Assembly: GCA_017508665.1 (NCBI GenBank)
Contig: JAFVYL010000035.1
Coordinates: 1 to 64,000 of the forward strand
Direction of reading: 5' to 3'
Length of the DNA: 64,000 nucleotides
DNA from: Clostridia bacterium
Lineage (GTDB): Bacteria; Bacillota; Clostridia; Oscillospirales; CAG-272
Under the pieces are notes generated by a model. That model did no database searches, was not told the origin of the DNA, and saw only the letters and a program-made list of their open reading frames with translations. Within the stretch, counting starts at the first letter, position 1. Each line of letters starts with the position of its first letter. The position numbers and the translations under genes were made by a program. This document shows positions 1-7,555 of the stretch, one piece after another.

Positions 1-1
1 T

Positions 2-163
2 CTTGGCGAGCAGAACCTTGAAAGCTTTCTGGATGGCATTTTTGAAAACGTTGATGAAACTACCATATCCGCAAGTGAATCTGAAATAAAATCGTTTAGC
101 ATATTTATGACAAAATATAAAAAAGTCCTTTCGGTAGAAAGACTTGCCTCGGAGGTATTATAA
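2..163 (+). CDS. C-terminal end of a probable FGGY-family sugar kinase (5' truncated by window edge)
   Basis: An open frame enters from the left edge and ends with TAA at 161-163, which overlaps the ATG of araD (TAATG). Only 53 residues are visible. The tail, with a KYKK stretch followed by SVERLASEVL, resembles the last helix of ribulokinase/xylulokinase-type FGGY kinases. A kinase making L-ribulose-5-phosphate is the expected partner of the epimerase encoded next. The stop/start overlap implies translational coupling. The family call is inference from a short tail plus context; the existence of a gene ending here is well supported. Confidence 0.55.
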   Translation, partial: LGEQNLESFLDGIFENVDETTISASESEIKSFSIFMTKYKKVLSVERLASEVL

Positions 164-846
164 TGCTTGAAGAACTGAAAAAAAGAGTGTTTGAACAGAA
201 TATATCCCTCGTTAAGCACGGACTTGTGGTACTGACTTGGGGCAACGTATCGGCAAAGGACGAGGAAACCGGACTTGTGGTTATCAAGCCAAGCGGTGTG
301 CCGTATGACACTATGAAAGTTGAGGATATGGTTGTCGTTGATATTGAGGGAAATGTTATCGAAGGCAGATATAGACCATCAAGCGATCTGCCTACACACC
401 TCTATCTTTATAAGCAATATACCACGCTTGGAGGTATAGTACACACACATTCCACATATGCGACAGCGTTTGCTCAAAGCGGTAGAGAGATCACAGCATA
501 TGGTACTACTCATGCAGATGCTTTCTACGGCAATGTACCGTGTGCCCGTGAGCTTACGGATGAGGAGATCGACGAAGCATACGAGCAAAACACAGGTAAG
601 GTTATAGCAGAAGCTATTTCTGATGTGGAAGCTATCCCTGCAATGCTTGTCAAGAATCACGGCGTTTTTACCTGGGGAAGCACTCCCGAGAAAGCGGTAG
701 AGAACGCTGTAACGCTTGAAGAAGTGGCGAAAATGGCGTTGCTTACGGAGCAGTTAAATAGTGAAACGCCGAGAATAAAACAGCATCTTCTTGATAAGCA
801 TTACTTCCGTAAGCATGGAAAAAATGCTTATTACGGGCAAAAATAA
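163..846 (+). CDS. araD: L-ribulose-5-phosphate 4-epimerase (class II aldolase family)
   Basis: Interconverts L-ribulose-5-phosphate and D-xylulose-5-phosphate, the last step of L-arabinose entry into the pentose phosphate pathway; cytoplasmic. At 227 residues it has normal family length. Visible family motifs are TWGN (25-28), KPSGV (42-46), SSD (73-75), the zinc ligands His94 and His96 in HTHS, and His166 in KNHGVF. It starts at the ATG overlapping the preceding stop, with GGAGG at 151-155. Coupling to a probable kinase and nearby arabinan/rhamnogalacturonan glycosidases fits L-arabinose catabolism. L-fuculose-phosphate aldolase is a related alternative, but the length and the SSDLPTH segment favour AraD. 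Confidence 0.92.
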   Translation: MLEELKKRVFEQNISLVKHGLVVLTWGNVSAKDEETGLVVIKPSGVPYDTMKVEDMVVVDIEGNVIEGRYRPSSDLPTHLYLYKQYTTLGGIVHTHSTYATAFAQSGREITAYGTTHADAFYGNVPCARELTDEEIDEAYEQNTGKVIAEAISDVEAIPAMLVKNHGVFTWGSTPEKAVENAVTLEEVAKMALLTEQLNSETPRIKQHLLDKHYFRKHGKNAYYGQK

Positions 847-967
847 AATTTCCGTATGGAAATCCGCTCCATCATATTTTAGAGAAAAGAGCAGAAAAAT
901 ACGGTTGCCTCGTCTCCTACGATAGCTGTCAGGTTGTCATTTGAAGCAGTCATTTAATTTTTTTAAT

Positions 968-1026
968 AAAAAAGCGAGACGTCCAATCCACTCAAAATGC
1001 CTGGATTTTCAGTCTCGCTTTTTTTA
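968..1026. terminator. Bidirectional intrinsic terminator between araD and the convergent glycosidase-like gene
   Basis: AAAAAAGCGAGAC (968-980) pairs with GTCTCGCTTTTTT (1012-1024), with an inner AATCCA/TGGATT pair in the loop. It has A- and T-tracts on both sides, so it can end transcription from both convergent genes. The preceding stretch 847-967 shows no gene. Confidence 0.85.
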
Positions 1027-3774
1027 TTTCTGCTTATTCGGTACAAATGGGAAACTTTCCCTCTCGTAATGTATCCAACCAAAGCTACCGGGAGATAGAT
1101 AACCTTTTCCAAGATGATGCACCGGATTCGGTTCACTTTCCCACAGAAGATCATTTGAAGTTCTTATCATTAGCTTAAACGGACGAGCGACATTAATTCC
1201 AAAATCCTTCTTCTTAAGCGTCAAACGGACAGAGCATACGTCTTTCTCGCAAGGCAAATCTTTTATCTTCCACTTTGCAAGTTCTCTCTTTCTTTTCGCG
1301 GTAGGATAACACGGCCAATGCTCACTTATGTGAGTCCCTTTAACTTGAGATTTCACATTTTTACCGTCGCCAAAGGCGATACATATACCCGGGCCGCTAA
1401 CCTTGAACAATTCGAATTCCGGCCAAACGGTAATCTCTTCCCCGCCCAAAGACCGAATATCGATATACATATTTTTATCATCCTCAGCTATGCGGAAGCC
1501 TGTAGAATTATCTCCAAGATATTCCCACGGCGCATCCTCTATATTTACGTCTCTGACGGTATACGAGTGCTGACAGTCAGGCTCTGTGCCGAGGTAGTAT
1601 TCAAGCGGTGCTTCTCCCCGCACTATTCGTTCCTCTACTTCTTTAAACTCGGTCTCAAGAAGCTCTCTGAGGGTGCATATGCGATAACGTAGCTTTTCAG
1701 GGAAAAATTTGAAGCCCTCGGCTTCGGAATGGTATCCAAGACGCAGATCTTTTTCGCACAATTTGATCATAGATTCACTCTCTTGAATCTCGCTTTCAAC
1801 CAATGCTCGCATTTTATTGAGAACGTCCAGAGGCTCTCCCTCTCCGATGCCCAGCTTATCACGTAGATAATAGAATTCTATGATGTTCTTCGCGCTGCGG
1901 CAAAGAGTTAAAAAGGCCCGCGAAACCGACAAAAGATCCGACAGCGTGTCATTTTTCTCAACACGGATCGGCTCAAGCGCAGTCATAGCTTTTGAATAAT
2001 ATCTTTCCATACGTGTAAGAAGCTCCAAAACCTCCTCGAATGTATGAGAAGTGAGTATGGAGTCGCATATTCGGTCGCCATCCGGTTTATCCATCAAAAG
2101 CCAAGATCGTGACGGTGGATAGTTCTTCGGCTTCAAGGAAAGCTGCCAAACTACGCCGTCATGCATTGGAGAATAATAGCTGAACATAATATTCAGCGGA
2201 TACTGACTGTAGCCCTTTTCAAAGAATTTCCAGGCTCTGACGACAGAATCTGCCACGCTCCGACCGTATGTAATCGATGCTAAACGGTGCAAAAAAGCAT
2301 CCTCGTCATTATAGTCATCAATAAATGACAGCTCTCCTGCTGCCTTGCTCATAAAGCAAGGATAGTTGCCGAAATACCAGCACTCCATCAGGCCTTCCAC
2401 ACCGCAACGGTAAGCGCCCTTCATCTTTTGATACACGCTGCCGGGTGACGGCACATAAGGCAGGGTTGCGATCTCGTGAGAGCAGCATATTTGCATTTTT
2501 GCCCATAGGTGTCGGCTATGCTCTTTCGTTGCCTGTGCGGTCATTTCAAACATTTGACTGGGACCTGCATAGGAGAGCCAATAGTCCATCGCCTGTCTTG
2601 TCTTACCAAGCTGCTTCTGATAACCTTTATCATCAAAATTCTGCATCAGCATAATATCTGAGGGAGCAGTTTCAATATATTTAACAATATCCGCCTCATC
2701 CCACATACGATGACCGTATGTCCAGCTGACACAAATAGCGTCCGGTTTTACCTCTCGTATTCCGGCATATAGATTTTCGATATTTTTTGAAAGCACCTCA
2801 CCCCTACCCATAGCGGCACAATGCGGACAAAGAGTATGATCCACAGAAGCACACGAGGTGACTCTTTCTCCTGCTGTTATGCTGATAAATCCACCAAGAT
2901 CGGGACAAAGGGTAAAAAGATTTTTTCCTGCTTCATAGCAATATTTCTTAGCACGCTCGGAGTGAGGACAAAGAGTTGCCATTCCCTCGGATAAGCGATA
3001 ACCGATCATATCCGGATACATATGCGCAATATCCGGCCATAGCATAGGTTCAATCGCAAAGATGTAGACCTTAATACCGTATTTTTGACATTTTGCAATA
3101 ACACGGTTTAACTTTTCAATACGCTTTTCGGAATCTGTGCCGTATTCCTTAATGATCGATGATTCTATCAGCTGTCGAAAGCTGCTATAGATCCAGATAC
3201 CGTTGGTTCCATCGTGCATTAAACGGTTAAGATACTCATCCGGATAATAATCGATATCATCCAAAAGCTCGTCTCCGTTTTTGGGAGGGCGGTTGGTAGG
3301 ACTGAAAAATCCGCGTGTTATACGCTCCTTCATCCAAGGCTTTCGGCTGACAGTTCCCAAAGTAAGAAAGGGCCCTTCTCCGGATACGAGCTCGTCTTCA
3401 ATGTAAATAAGCGCACGTCGTACTCCCTCGGTGTCGTTTGCTGAAACAGTACAACATTCTTCATCCACAGTAACAGTAAAAGCTTCAGCACATGCGGTAG
3501 GAGCTTTTATAAAACGAAGCGGATACTTCCGCCCTGCTATGCCGCATACGGATAAAAACAAATTGAAATCCTCGTAGGATTTTTGGAGCAGCCCGCGATC
3601 ATCAGGGAATTCGCCGTCTAAGTAAAGTCCTGATACAGAAATCTCACCGCATTCAGGCTCTATCCGCGAAAAGCGTGTCGGCTTGTGCTCGTGAACGGGT
3701 GATTTTAGGTATTCTACGAAATCAAGCGGCGGCTGCTTGTCGAAAAACTCATCTTTATCTACCAGTCGTTTCAT
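1024..3774 (-). CDS. Large glycoside-hydrolase-like protein, uncharacterised (GH20/GH67-type N-terminal domain plus TIM-barrel-like region)
   Basis: 916 residues without a signal peptide, so probably cytoplasmic. Residues about 70-150 resemble the small alpha/beta domain preceding the catalytic barrel in GH20 and GH67 enzymes (VSANDTEGVRRAL, then RKPWMKERITRGFF). Residues about 150-450 look like a TIM barrel with strand-like segments (GIWIYSS, IKVYIFAIEP, GFISITAGERV, ICVSWTYG). A CPHC pair lies near residue 318. The last 170 residues look like a beta-sandwich, possibly carbohydrate-binding. The start is supported by AGGAG seven nt upstream of the ATG and a promoter at 3819-3846. I do not recognise a named family and cannot fix substrate or catalytic residues; neighbours suggest a plant cell-wall sugar. 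Confidence 0.6.
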   Translation of the reverse strand: MKRLVDKDEFFDKQPPLDFVEYLKSPVHEHKPTRFSRIEPECGEISVSGLYLDGEFPDDRGLLQKSYEDFNLFLSVCGIAGRKYPLRFIKAPTACAEAFTVTVDEECCTVSANDTEGVRRALIYIEDELVSGEGPFLTLGTVSRKPWMKERITRGFFSPTNRPPKNGDELLDDIDYYPDEYLNRLMHDGTNGIWIYSSFRQLIESSIIKEYGTDSEKRIEKLNRVIAKCQKYGIKVYIFAIEPMLWPDIAHMYPDMIGYRLSEGMATLCPHSERAKKYCYEAGKNLFTLCPDLGGFISITAGERVTSCASVDHTLCPHCAAMGRGEVLSKNIENLYAGIREVKPDAICVSWTYGHRMWDEADIVKYIETAPSDIMLMQNFDDKGYQKQLGKTRQAMDYWLSYAGPSQMFEMTAQATKEHSRHLWAKMQICCSHEIATLPYVPSPGSVYQKMKGAYRCGVEGLMECWYFGNYPCFMSKAAGELSFIDDYNDEDAFLHRLASITYGRSVADSVVRAWKFFEKGYSQYPLNIMFSYYSPMHDGVVWQLSLKPKNYPPSRSWLLMDKPDGDRICDSILTSHTFEEVLELLTRMERYYSKAMTALEPIRVEKNDTLSDLLSVSRAFLTLCRSAKNIIEFYYLRDKLGIGEGEPLDVLNKMRALVESEIQESESMIKLCEKDLRLGYHSEAEGFKFFPEKLRYRICTLRELLETEFKEVEERIVRGEAPLEYYLGTEPDCQHSYTVRDVNIEDAPWEYLGDNSTGFRIAEDDKNMYIDIRSLGGEEITVWPEFELFKVSGPGICIAFGDGKNVKSQVKGTHISEHWPCYPTAKRKRELAKWKIKDLPCEKDVCSVRLTLKKKDFGINVARPFKLMIRTSNDLLWESEPNPVHHLGKGYLSPGSFGWIHYERESFPFVPNKQK

Positions 3775-3818
3775 CAGGACTCTCCTTTTAAGTCATTTAA
3801 TCTGAGCTCTTACTAATA

Positions 3819-3846
3819 ATTATACGATTTTCAGGTTGTAAGTCAA
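3819..3846 (-). promoter_or_regulatory. Sigma-A type promoter of the 916-aa glycosidase-like gene
   Basis: On the minus strand TTGACT (3841-3846), 16-nt spacer, TATAAT (3819-3824), about 45 nt upstream of the start codon. Confidence 0.65.
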
Positions 3847-3993
3847 GAGAAAATTATAAATTGCCATTTAAAATATCAATACTTGAAAAACAGTGATGAT
3901 TCTTGCGGGTATTTCTACAAAAGTAAGGCTCGACGGGATTCAAGATTTATGAGGCCGAATTGCCGTTTGCATATAAAAAAGCTATACACTTTT

Positions 3994-4036
3994 TTGACAA
4001 AAATTCTTGATAATTTATATTACATATGATATCATA
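3994..4036 (+). promoter_or_regulatory. Promoter and palindromic candidate operator upstream of the CE6-like esterase gene
   Basis: TTGACA (3994-3999), 16 nt, TATATT (4016-4021), followed at the expected transcription start by a perfect 12-bp palindrome TATGATATCATA (4025-4036). Its position suggests a repressor site. The rest of the 339-bp divergent gap 3775-4113 is AT-rich and shows no gene; about 85 nt of leader follow before the ATG. Confidence 0.6.
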
Positions 4037-4113
4037 GTATCAATGATTTACAATATTAAGCATAAATTAGTTGAAATTGTAAACATATATCACACATTTA
4101 TAGGAGATATCAT

Positions 4114-4881
4114 ATGATAAAGGATTTTTCTAAAGAAAGGTTTGATATTCTGATTCAAGCAGGACAATCCAACAGCGAGGGCTACGGATTCGGCAACGTT
4201 TGCCATCCTTATGAGATGGATGAGCGTGTCTGGTACTTCAACAGCAACGGTACGTTCCAAATCGCGCAGGAAAAGCCTATAAACAATGCTATACAGAGCA
4301 ATTTTGCACTTTCGTTTGCTCGTAAGTATATTGAAGAGGGTATGCTCGAGGAAGGAAGAAAGTTACTGATCCTTCGTACCGCCGTTGGAGGAACGGGATT
4401 CTCCGACAACCATTGGAAAAGCTCGGACGACCTTTATCTGCGAATGATGGAAATGATAAAAACCGTACTCGAGCTGAATCCGGAAAACCGCCTCAAAGCG
4501 CTTCTCTGGCATCAAGGCGAGACCGATGCAAATAATCAAATGACCTTTGAGTATTATTACGGGCATATAACAAGACTTATACATAACGTACGTACCACGT
4601 TCTCTGTACCGACACTTCCCTTTGTATCAGGCGACTTTGTTCCCTTATGGAAATCAAAAAACGAAGAGAACTGCAAACCCATTGTTGATGCGCTGAATGC
4701 TGCATGTAATGACGGATACGGATCATTCGTTGAAACCAAAGGTCTTGATTCCAATCTCGAAGACGGTTATCCTCACCCATTGGGCTGGGCAAATGATGAC
4801 ATTCACTTTTGCCGCAGATCCATATACCGTCTTGGCGAACGGTATTTTGAGGCATATAGGTCAATTTTGAAGTCAAAATGA
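4114..4881 (+). CDS. SGNH-fold carbohydrate acetylesterase, CE6 / sialate O-acetylesterase-like
   Basis: Predicted to remove acetyl groups from an oligosaccharide. The 255-residue protein has the SASA/CE6 block I GQSNSEGYG with nucleophile Ser19, the family motif WHQGETD in the middle, and a C-terminal DDIHF supplying the Asp and His of the triad. No signal peptide is present, so action on imported oligosaccharides is likely. AGGAG precedes the ATG at suitable spacing. It is monocistronic, with its own promoter and a terminator at 4963. Substrate (acetyl-xylan, acetyl-pectin or acetyl-sialate) cannot be read from the sequence; the pectin-related neighbourhood is only circumstantial. Confidence 0.8.
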   Translation: MIKDFSKERFDILIQAGQSNSEGYGFGNVCHPYEMDERVWYFNSNGTFQIAQEKPINNAIQSNFALSFARKYIEEGMLEEGRKLLILRTAVGGTGFSDNHWKSSDDLYLRMMEMIKTVLELNPENRLKALLWHQGETDANNQMTFEYYYGHITRLIHNVRTTFSVPTLPFVSGDFVPLWKSKNEENCKPIVDALNAACNDGYGSFVETKGLDSNLEDGYPHPLGWANDDIHFCRRSIYRLGERYFEAYRSILKSK

Positions 4882-4962
4882 TCCGTCATCCAATATAAAG
4901 GCTAAAATACAAATCATCACGAAAATTCACATTCGTTTAGCCTATGCTAATATGCTTTTATC

Positions 4963-4998
4963 AAAAAAAAGACTCGTTTTTCAACGAGTCTTTTTTTG
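4963..4998. terminator. Bidirectional intrinsic terminator
   Basis: AAAAAAAAGACTCG (4963-4976) pairs with CGAGTCTTTTTTT (4985-4997) around a short T-rich loop. It lies between the convergent CE6-like and GH2 genes and can serve both. Confidence 0.85.
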
Positions 4999-5095
4999 CT
5001 TGCAACACGCGTACCCAAGTAACAGTCATACTCTATGAAGATCGTAAAGATACATATCAAACTCGGGTTATTCACATATCGCATTTTATTGAATG

Positions 5096-7384
5096 TTACG
5101 GTGTAAAATCAAATGGCTCTGGGAGTTTTTTGATAATCTCAAACCAGCGAAGCATATCCTCTTTTTTGTATGCAGGCATGCCTGTGATAAAGTGATTTGC
5201 ATACTCCTTGCCGTCTACTTCATACCTGATAACAAAGAGTCTGTGCTCGCTTGTTATTCCCTTTATAGTGCCTATTCTGGACGTTTCGTCAGGATCAAGA
5301 GAGACAGTATCCTCAAAGAGAAGCTCATCGGTATCTCCGTCACGTACTGTTACCCTTACATTCGCGAAATTGTGCGTATGATTTGACACGTATACGGGGT
5401 AATCCCAAGATTCAATGGGGGTTATGAAGCAAAGCACGGGATTCTGGCAACGCTTCATATAATAGAACGCGAGCTTTTTGTTGAAGTAATAGTCAACTAC
5501 AGAGTCGGATATCTGAGGCCAGCAGTCGATCATATTCCACCACAAAAGTCCTCGGAATCCGTCGATCGATCTGCAACGCTCCATCATAAACTTGAGCGCT
5601 TCTGCCTGATAGAGCTGAGAAAGAATTGCGAATTCTTCGAGATCCTCGGGTACATCCCTGTACATTATTCTGACATGATTGCGCATCATCACGTTGCGAT
5701 CATTCATCATACCGAGTCTGATATCCTCAGTTGAATGAACAGCCCATATCTCATTATCGAGCGGCCAGATCAAATTCTCCGGGATATATCTGCGAATTCC
5801 CGAGGGAGACGGGCAACCGTGGAAGCCAAACTCGCTGACAAACTTTGCGCTATGCCGAGCATAGAAGTCATCCCTGTACCATGCGCGAGCACCCCATAGA
5901 TGCTGCTCGGGAACGTCATATTTATGGAATCCTTCGGGTATTTCGGGTGATGATTTGATCAATACGCGATATGGGTCGTGCAAAGCACACACTCTCGGTA
6001 AAACGTCATAAGCAACGTAATTGTAATGCGAGGTACGGGTAGGAAGCTCAAAATCGGCATTCTTATAGTCTATCTCGTTGTCGGTGCACCAGATCGCAAT
6101 ACTCGGGTGATTTCTCAACTTTTTAACTACCGATGCCACTTCATTACTTATAACTGCAGCAAACTCGTCATCTTGAGGATAATTCGTATTTCCCATAGCA
6201 AAATCCTGCCACACGAGTATACCCGCCTCGTCGCAAAGGTCGAAAAATTCATGATCCTCATATACGTTACCGCCCCAGCATCTGATCATATTGCAACCGC
6301 ACTCGGTGAGCAAGGAATGAGCGCGCTCCAGCCTGTCGGCATCGCGTGAATGAATGGCATCAAGCGGCACCCAGTTCGTGCCCTTTGCAAAGAATGGCTT
6401 GTTGTTGACGATAAAACGAAACTCCTGATTACCGACGTCGAAGCGTCTGTCGAGTGACAGCGTGCGCAGTCCGACTCTTTCAGTCTTCACATCAACGACC
6501 TTGCCGTTGTGGATAAGTTCCATTGTTACGTTATACAGATTCTGATCTCCGTAGCCGAGAGGCCACCAGAGCTTGGGATTCATAATTTTGTCGGTATAAT
6601 TCATACTGACAAAGTGTGCAGGATGGCAGAATTCAAAGCTATGTTCCCCGCACTCACCCTTTACTCTCACGGAAAATCCTGCAAGATCGTTGCTGTCGGT
6701 AACGAATCTGAGAGCATATTGCAAAGTTACCGTTCTGCGGTCAAGAGACGAGCATGCGTAATAGCTCTCGGTAATGCGTGTGTTTGATACTGCCTTGAGC
6801 TCAACAGATCTCCAAAGCCCCGCACTTACAAAACGAGGAGCGATATCCCAGCCGAATGAATGAGGCGCTTTTCTTACGTGACAGATCTCATTTCTGTGAG
6901 CTGTGCCTCTCATACCGACTGTGCAACCGTGGTTGCGTGCATAATTCATCGTAGAATGAATATGTACTACAAGCTTATTTACCCCACCTAGTGAAATAAC
7001 GTCGCTGACGTCGATCTCATGCTCAATAAACATGTCACTCGGAGAAGCGATAAGCGTGCCGTTCAGATAAACGTCAGCAATCGTATCTATACCTCCAAAA
7101 GACAGGAGATATCTTCCCCCCTTGAGCTCTTTGTCAACTGTGAACTCCTTCTCGTATATCCACTGATAATATTCGTATTTAGCATAAAGATGTATATTAT
7201 CTGCATAAAACGGTTCAGGCTCAATTCCGGCGCGTTGAAGATCAAGCTGAACGCACCCCGGAACCTCTGCGGTAATATGAGAAAATTCCTTTTCCATAAC
7301 GGCGTCATAGCTGTCCTGACATCCCGATGTCTCCGGAGCATAGTAGAGTGTCCAGTCGCCGTTAAGAGATTGAGTTTTTTTCAT
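5096..7384 (-). CDS. GH2 family glycosidase, beta-mannosidase-like
   Basis: A 762-residue protein with the GH2 layout: N-terminal jelly-roll sugar-binding domain, immunoglobulin-like domain, (beta/alpha)8 barrel and a C-terminal beta region. The acid/base Glu sits in WCTDNEI near residue 437, after HPSIAIW; the nucleophile Glu is in SEFGFHG near 519; LLWWNMIDCWPQ is the mannosidase-type aromatic motif. No signal peptide, so cytoplasmic. The upstream TTG at 7397-7399 is rejected as start because GGGAGG overlaps those codons and is well spaced for the ATG at 7384. It is transcribed divergently from the rhamnosidase operon. Beta-mannosidase is the best family match; the real substrate may be another exo-linked sugar. 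Confidence 0.85.
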   Translation of the reverse strand: MKKTQSLNGDWTLYYAPETSGCQDSYDAVMEKEFSHITAEVPGCVQLDLQRAGIEPEPFYADNIHLYAKYEYYQWIYEKEFTVDKELKGGRYLLSFGGIDTIADVYLNGTLIASPSDMFIEHEIDVSDVISLGGVNKLVVHIHSTMNYARNHGCTVGMRGTAHRNEICHVRKAPHSFGWDIAPRFVSAGLWRSVELKAVSNTRITESYYACSSLDRRTVTLQYALRFVTDSNDLAGFSVRVKGECGEHSFEFCHPAHFVSMNYTDKIMNPKLWWPLGYGDQNLYNVTMELIHNGKVVDVKTERVGLRTLSLDRRFDVGNQEFRFIVNNKPFFAKGTNWVPLDAIHSRDADRLERAHSLLTECGCNMIRCWGGNVYEDHEFFDLCDEAGILVWQDFAMGNTNYPQDDEFAAVISNEVASVVKKLRNHPSIAIWCTDNEIDYKNADFELPTRTSHYNYVAYDVLPRVCALHDPYRVLIKSSPEIPEGFHKYDVPEQHLWGARAWYRDDFYARHSAKFVSEFGFHGCPSPSGIRRYIPENLIWPLDNEIWAVHSTEDIRLGMMNDRNVMMRNHVRIMYRDVPEDLEEFAILSQLYQAEALKFMMERCRSIDGFRGLLWWNMIDCWPQISDSVVDYYFNKKLAFYYMKRCQNPVLCFITPIESWDYPVYVSNHTHNFANVRVTVRDGDTDELLFEDTVSLDPDETSRIGTIKGITSEHRLFVIRYEVDGKEYANHFITGMPAYKKEDMLRWFEIIKKLPEPFDFTP

Positions 7385-7414
7385 ATAAGCCTCCCACAAT
7401 AAGTGTCTGTGTAG

Positions 7415-7443
7415 ATTATATATTCGAGTAGATTATATATCAA
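7415..7443 (-). promoter_or_regulatory. Promoter of the GH2 gene, containing a direct repeat
   Basis: Minus strand TTGATA (7438-7443), 17-nt spacer, TATAAT (7415-7420). The 13-bp sequence GTAGATTATATAT (plus strand) occurs at 7411 and again at 7428, a 17-nt period, so the second copy offers another TATAAT one repeat upstream. Confidence 0.7.
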
Positions 7444-7555
7444 ATATGCACAAAAGTCAAGTCGTGCGCGCAAATGTTTTGTTCAAATCATTGACATAAA
7501 ATATTTTAGGTGCTACAATAGACGAAGAGAAGACTTTTGAAAGGTACTCGAATAT
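7420..7555. repeat. 11-bp inverted repeat pair flanking the divergent promoters (candidate operator pair)
   Basis: ATATTCGAGTA at 7420-7430 and its exact reverse complement TACTCGAATAT at 7545-7555. The first lies in the spacer of the GH2 promoter, the second across the start codon of the rhamnosidase operon. The arrangement fits a regulator that controls both transcripts, perhaps by looping. This is inference from position. Confidence 0.45.
7491..7519 (+). promoter_or_regulatory. Near-consensus promoter of the rhamnosidase operon
   Basis: TTGACA (7491-7496), 17 nt, TACAAT (7514-7519), about 35 nt upstream of the first ATG at 7554. Confidence 0.8.

Noticed and set aside
847..967. Possible small gene or decayed gene after araD
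   Set aside because: No open frame with start signal and no similarity recognised.
1318..1692. 124-codon plus-strand open frame
   Set aside because: Inside the 916-aa gene on the other strand; no start signal.
4944..5386. Two overlapping short plus-strand frames in the CE6/GH2 gap
   Set aside because: They run through a terminator hairpin and the 3' end of the GH2 gene.
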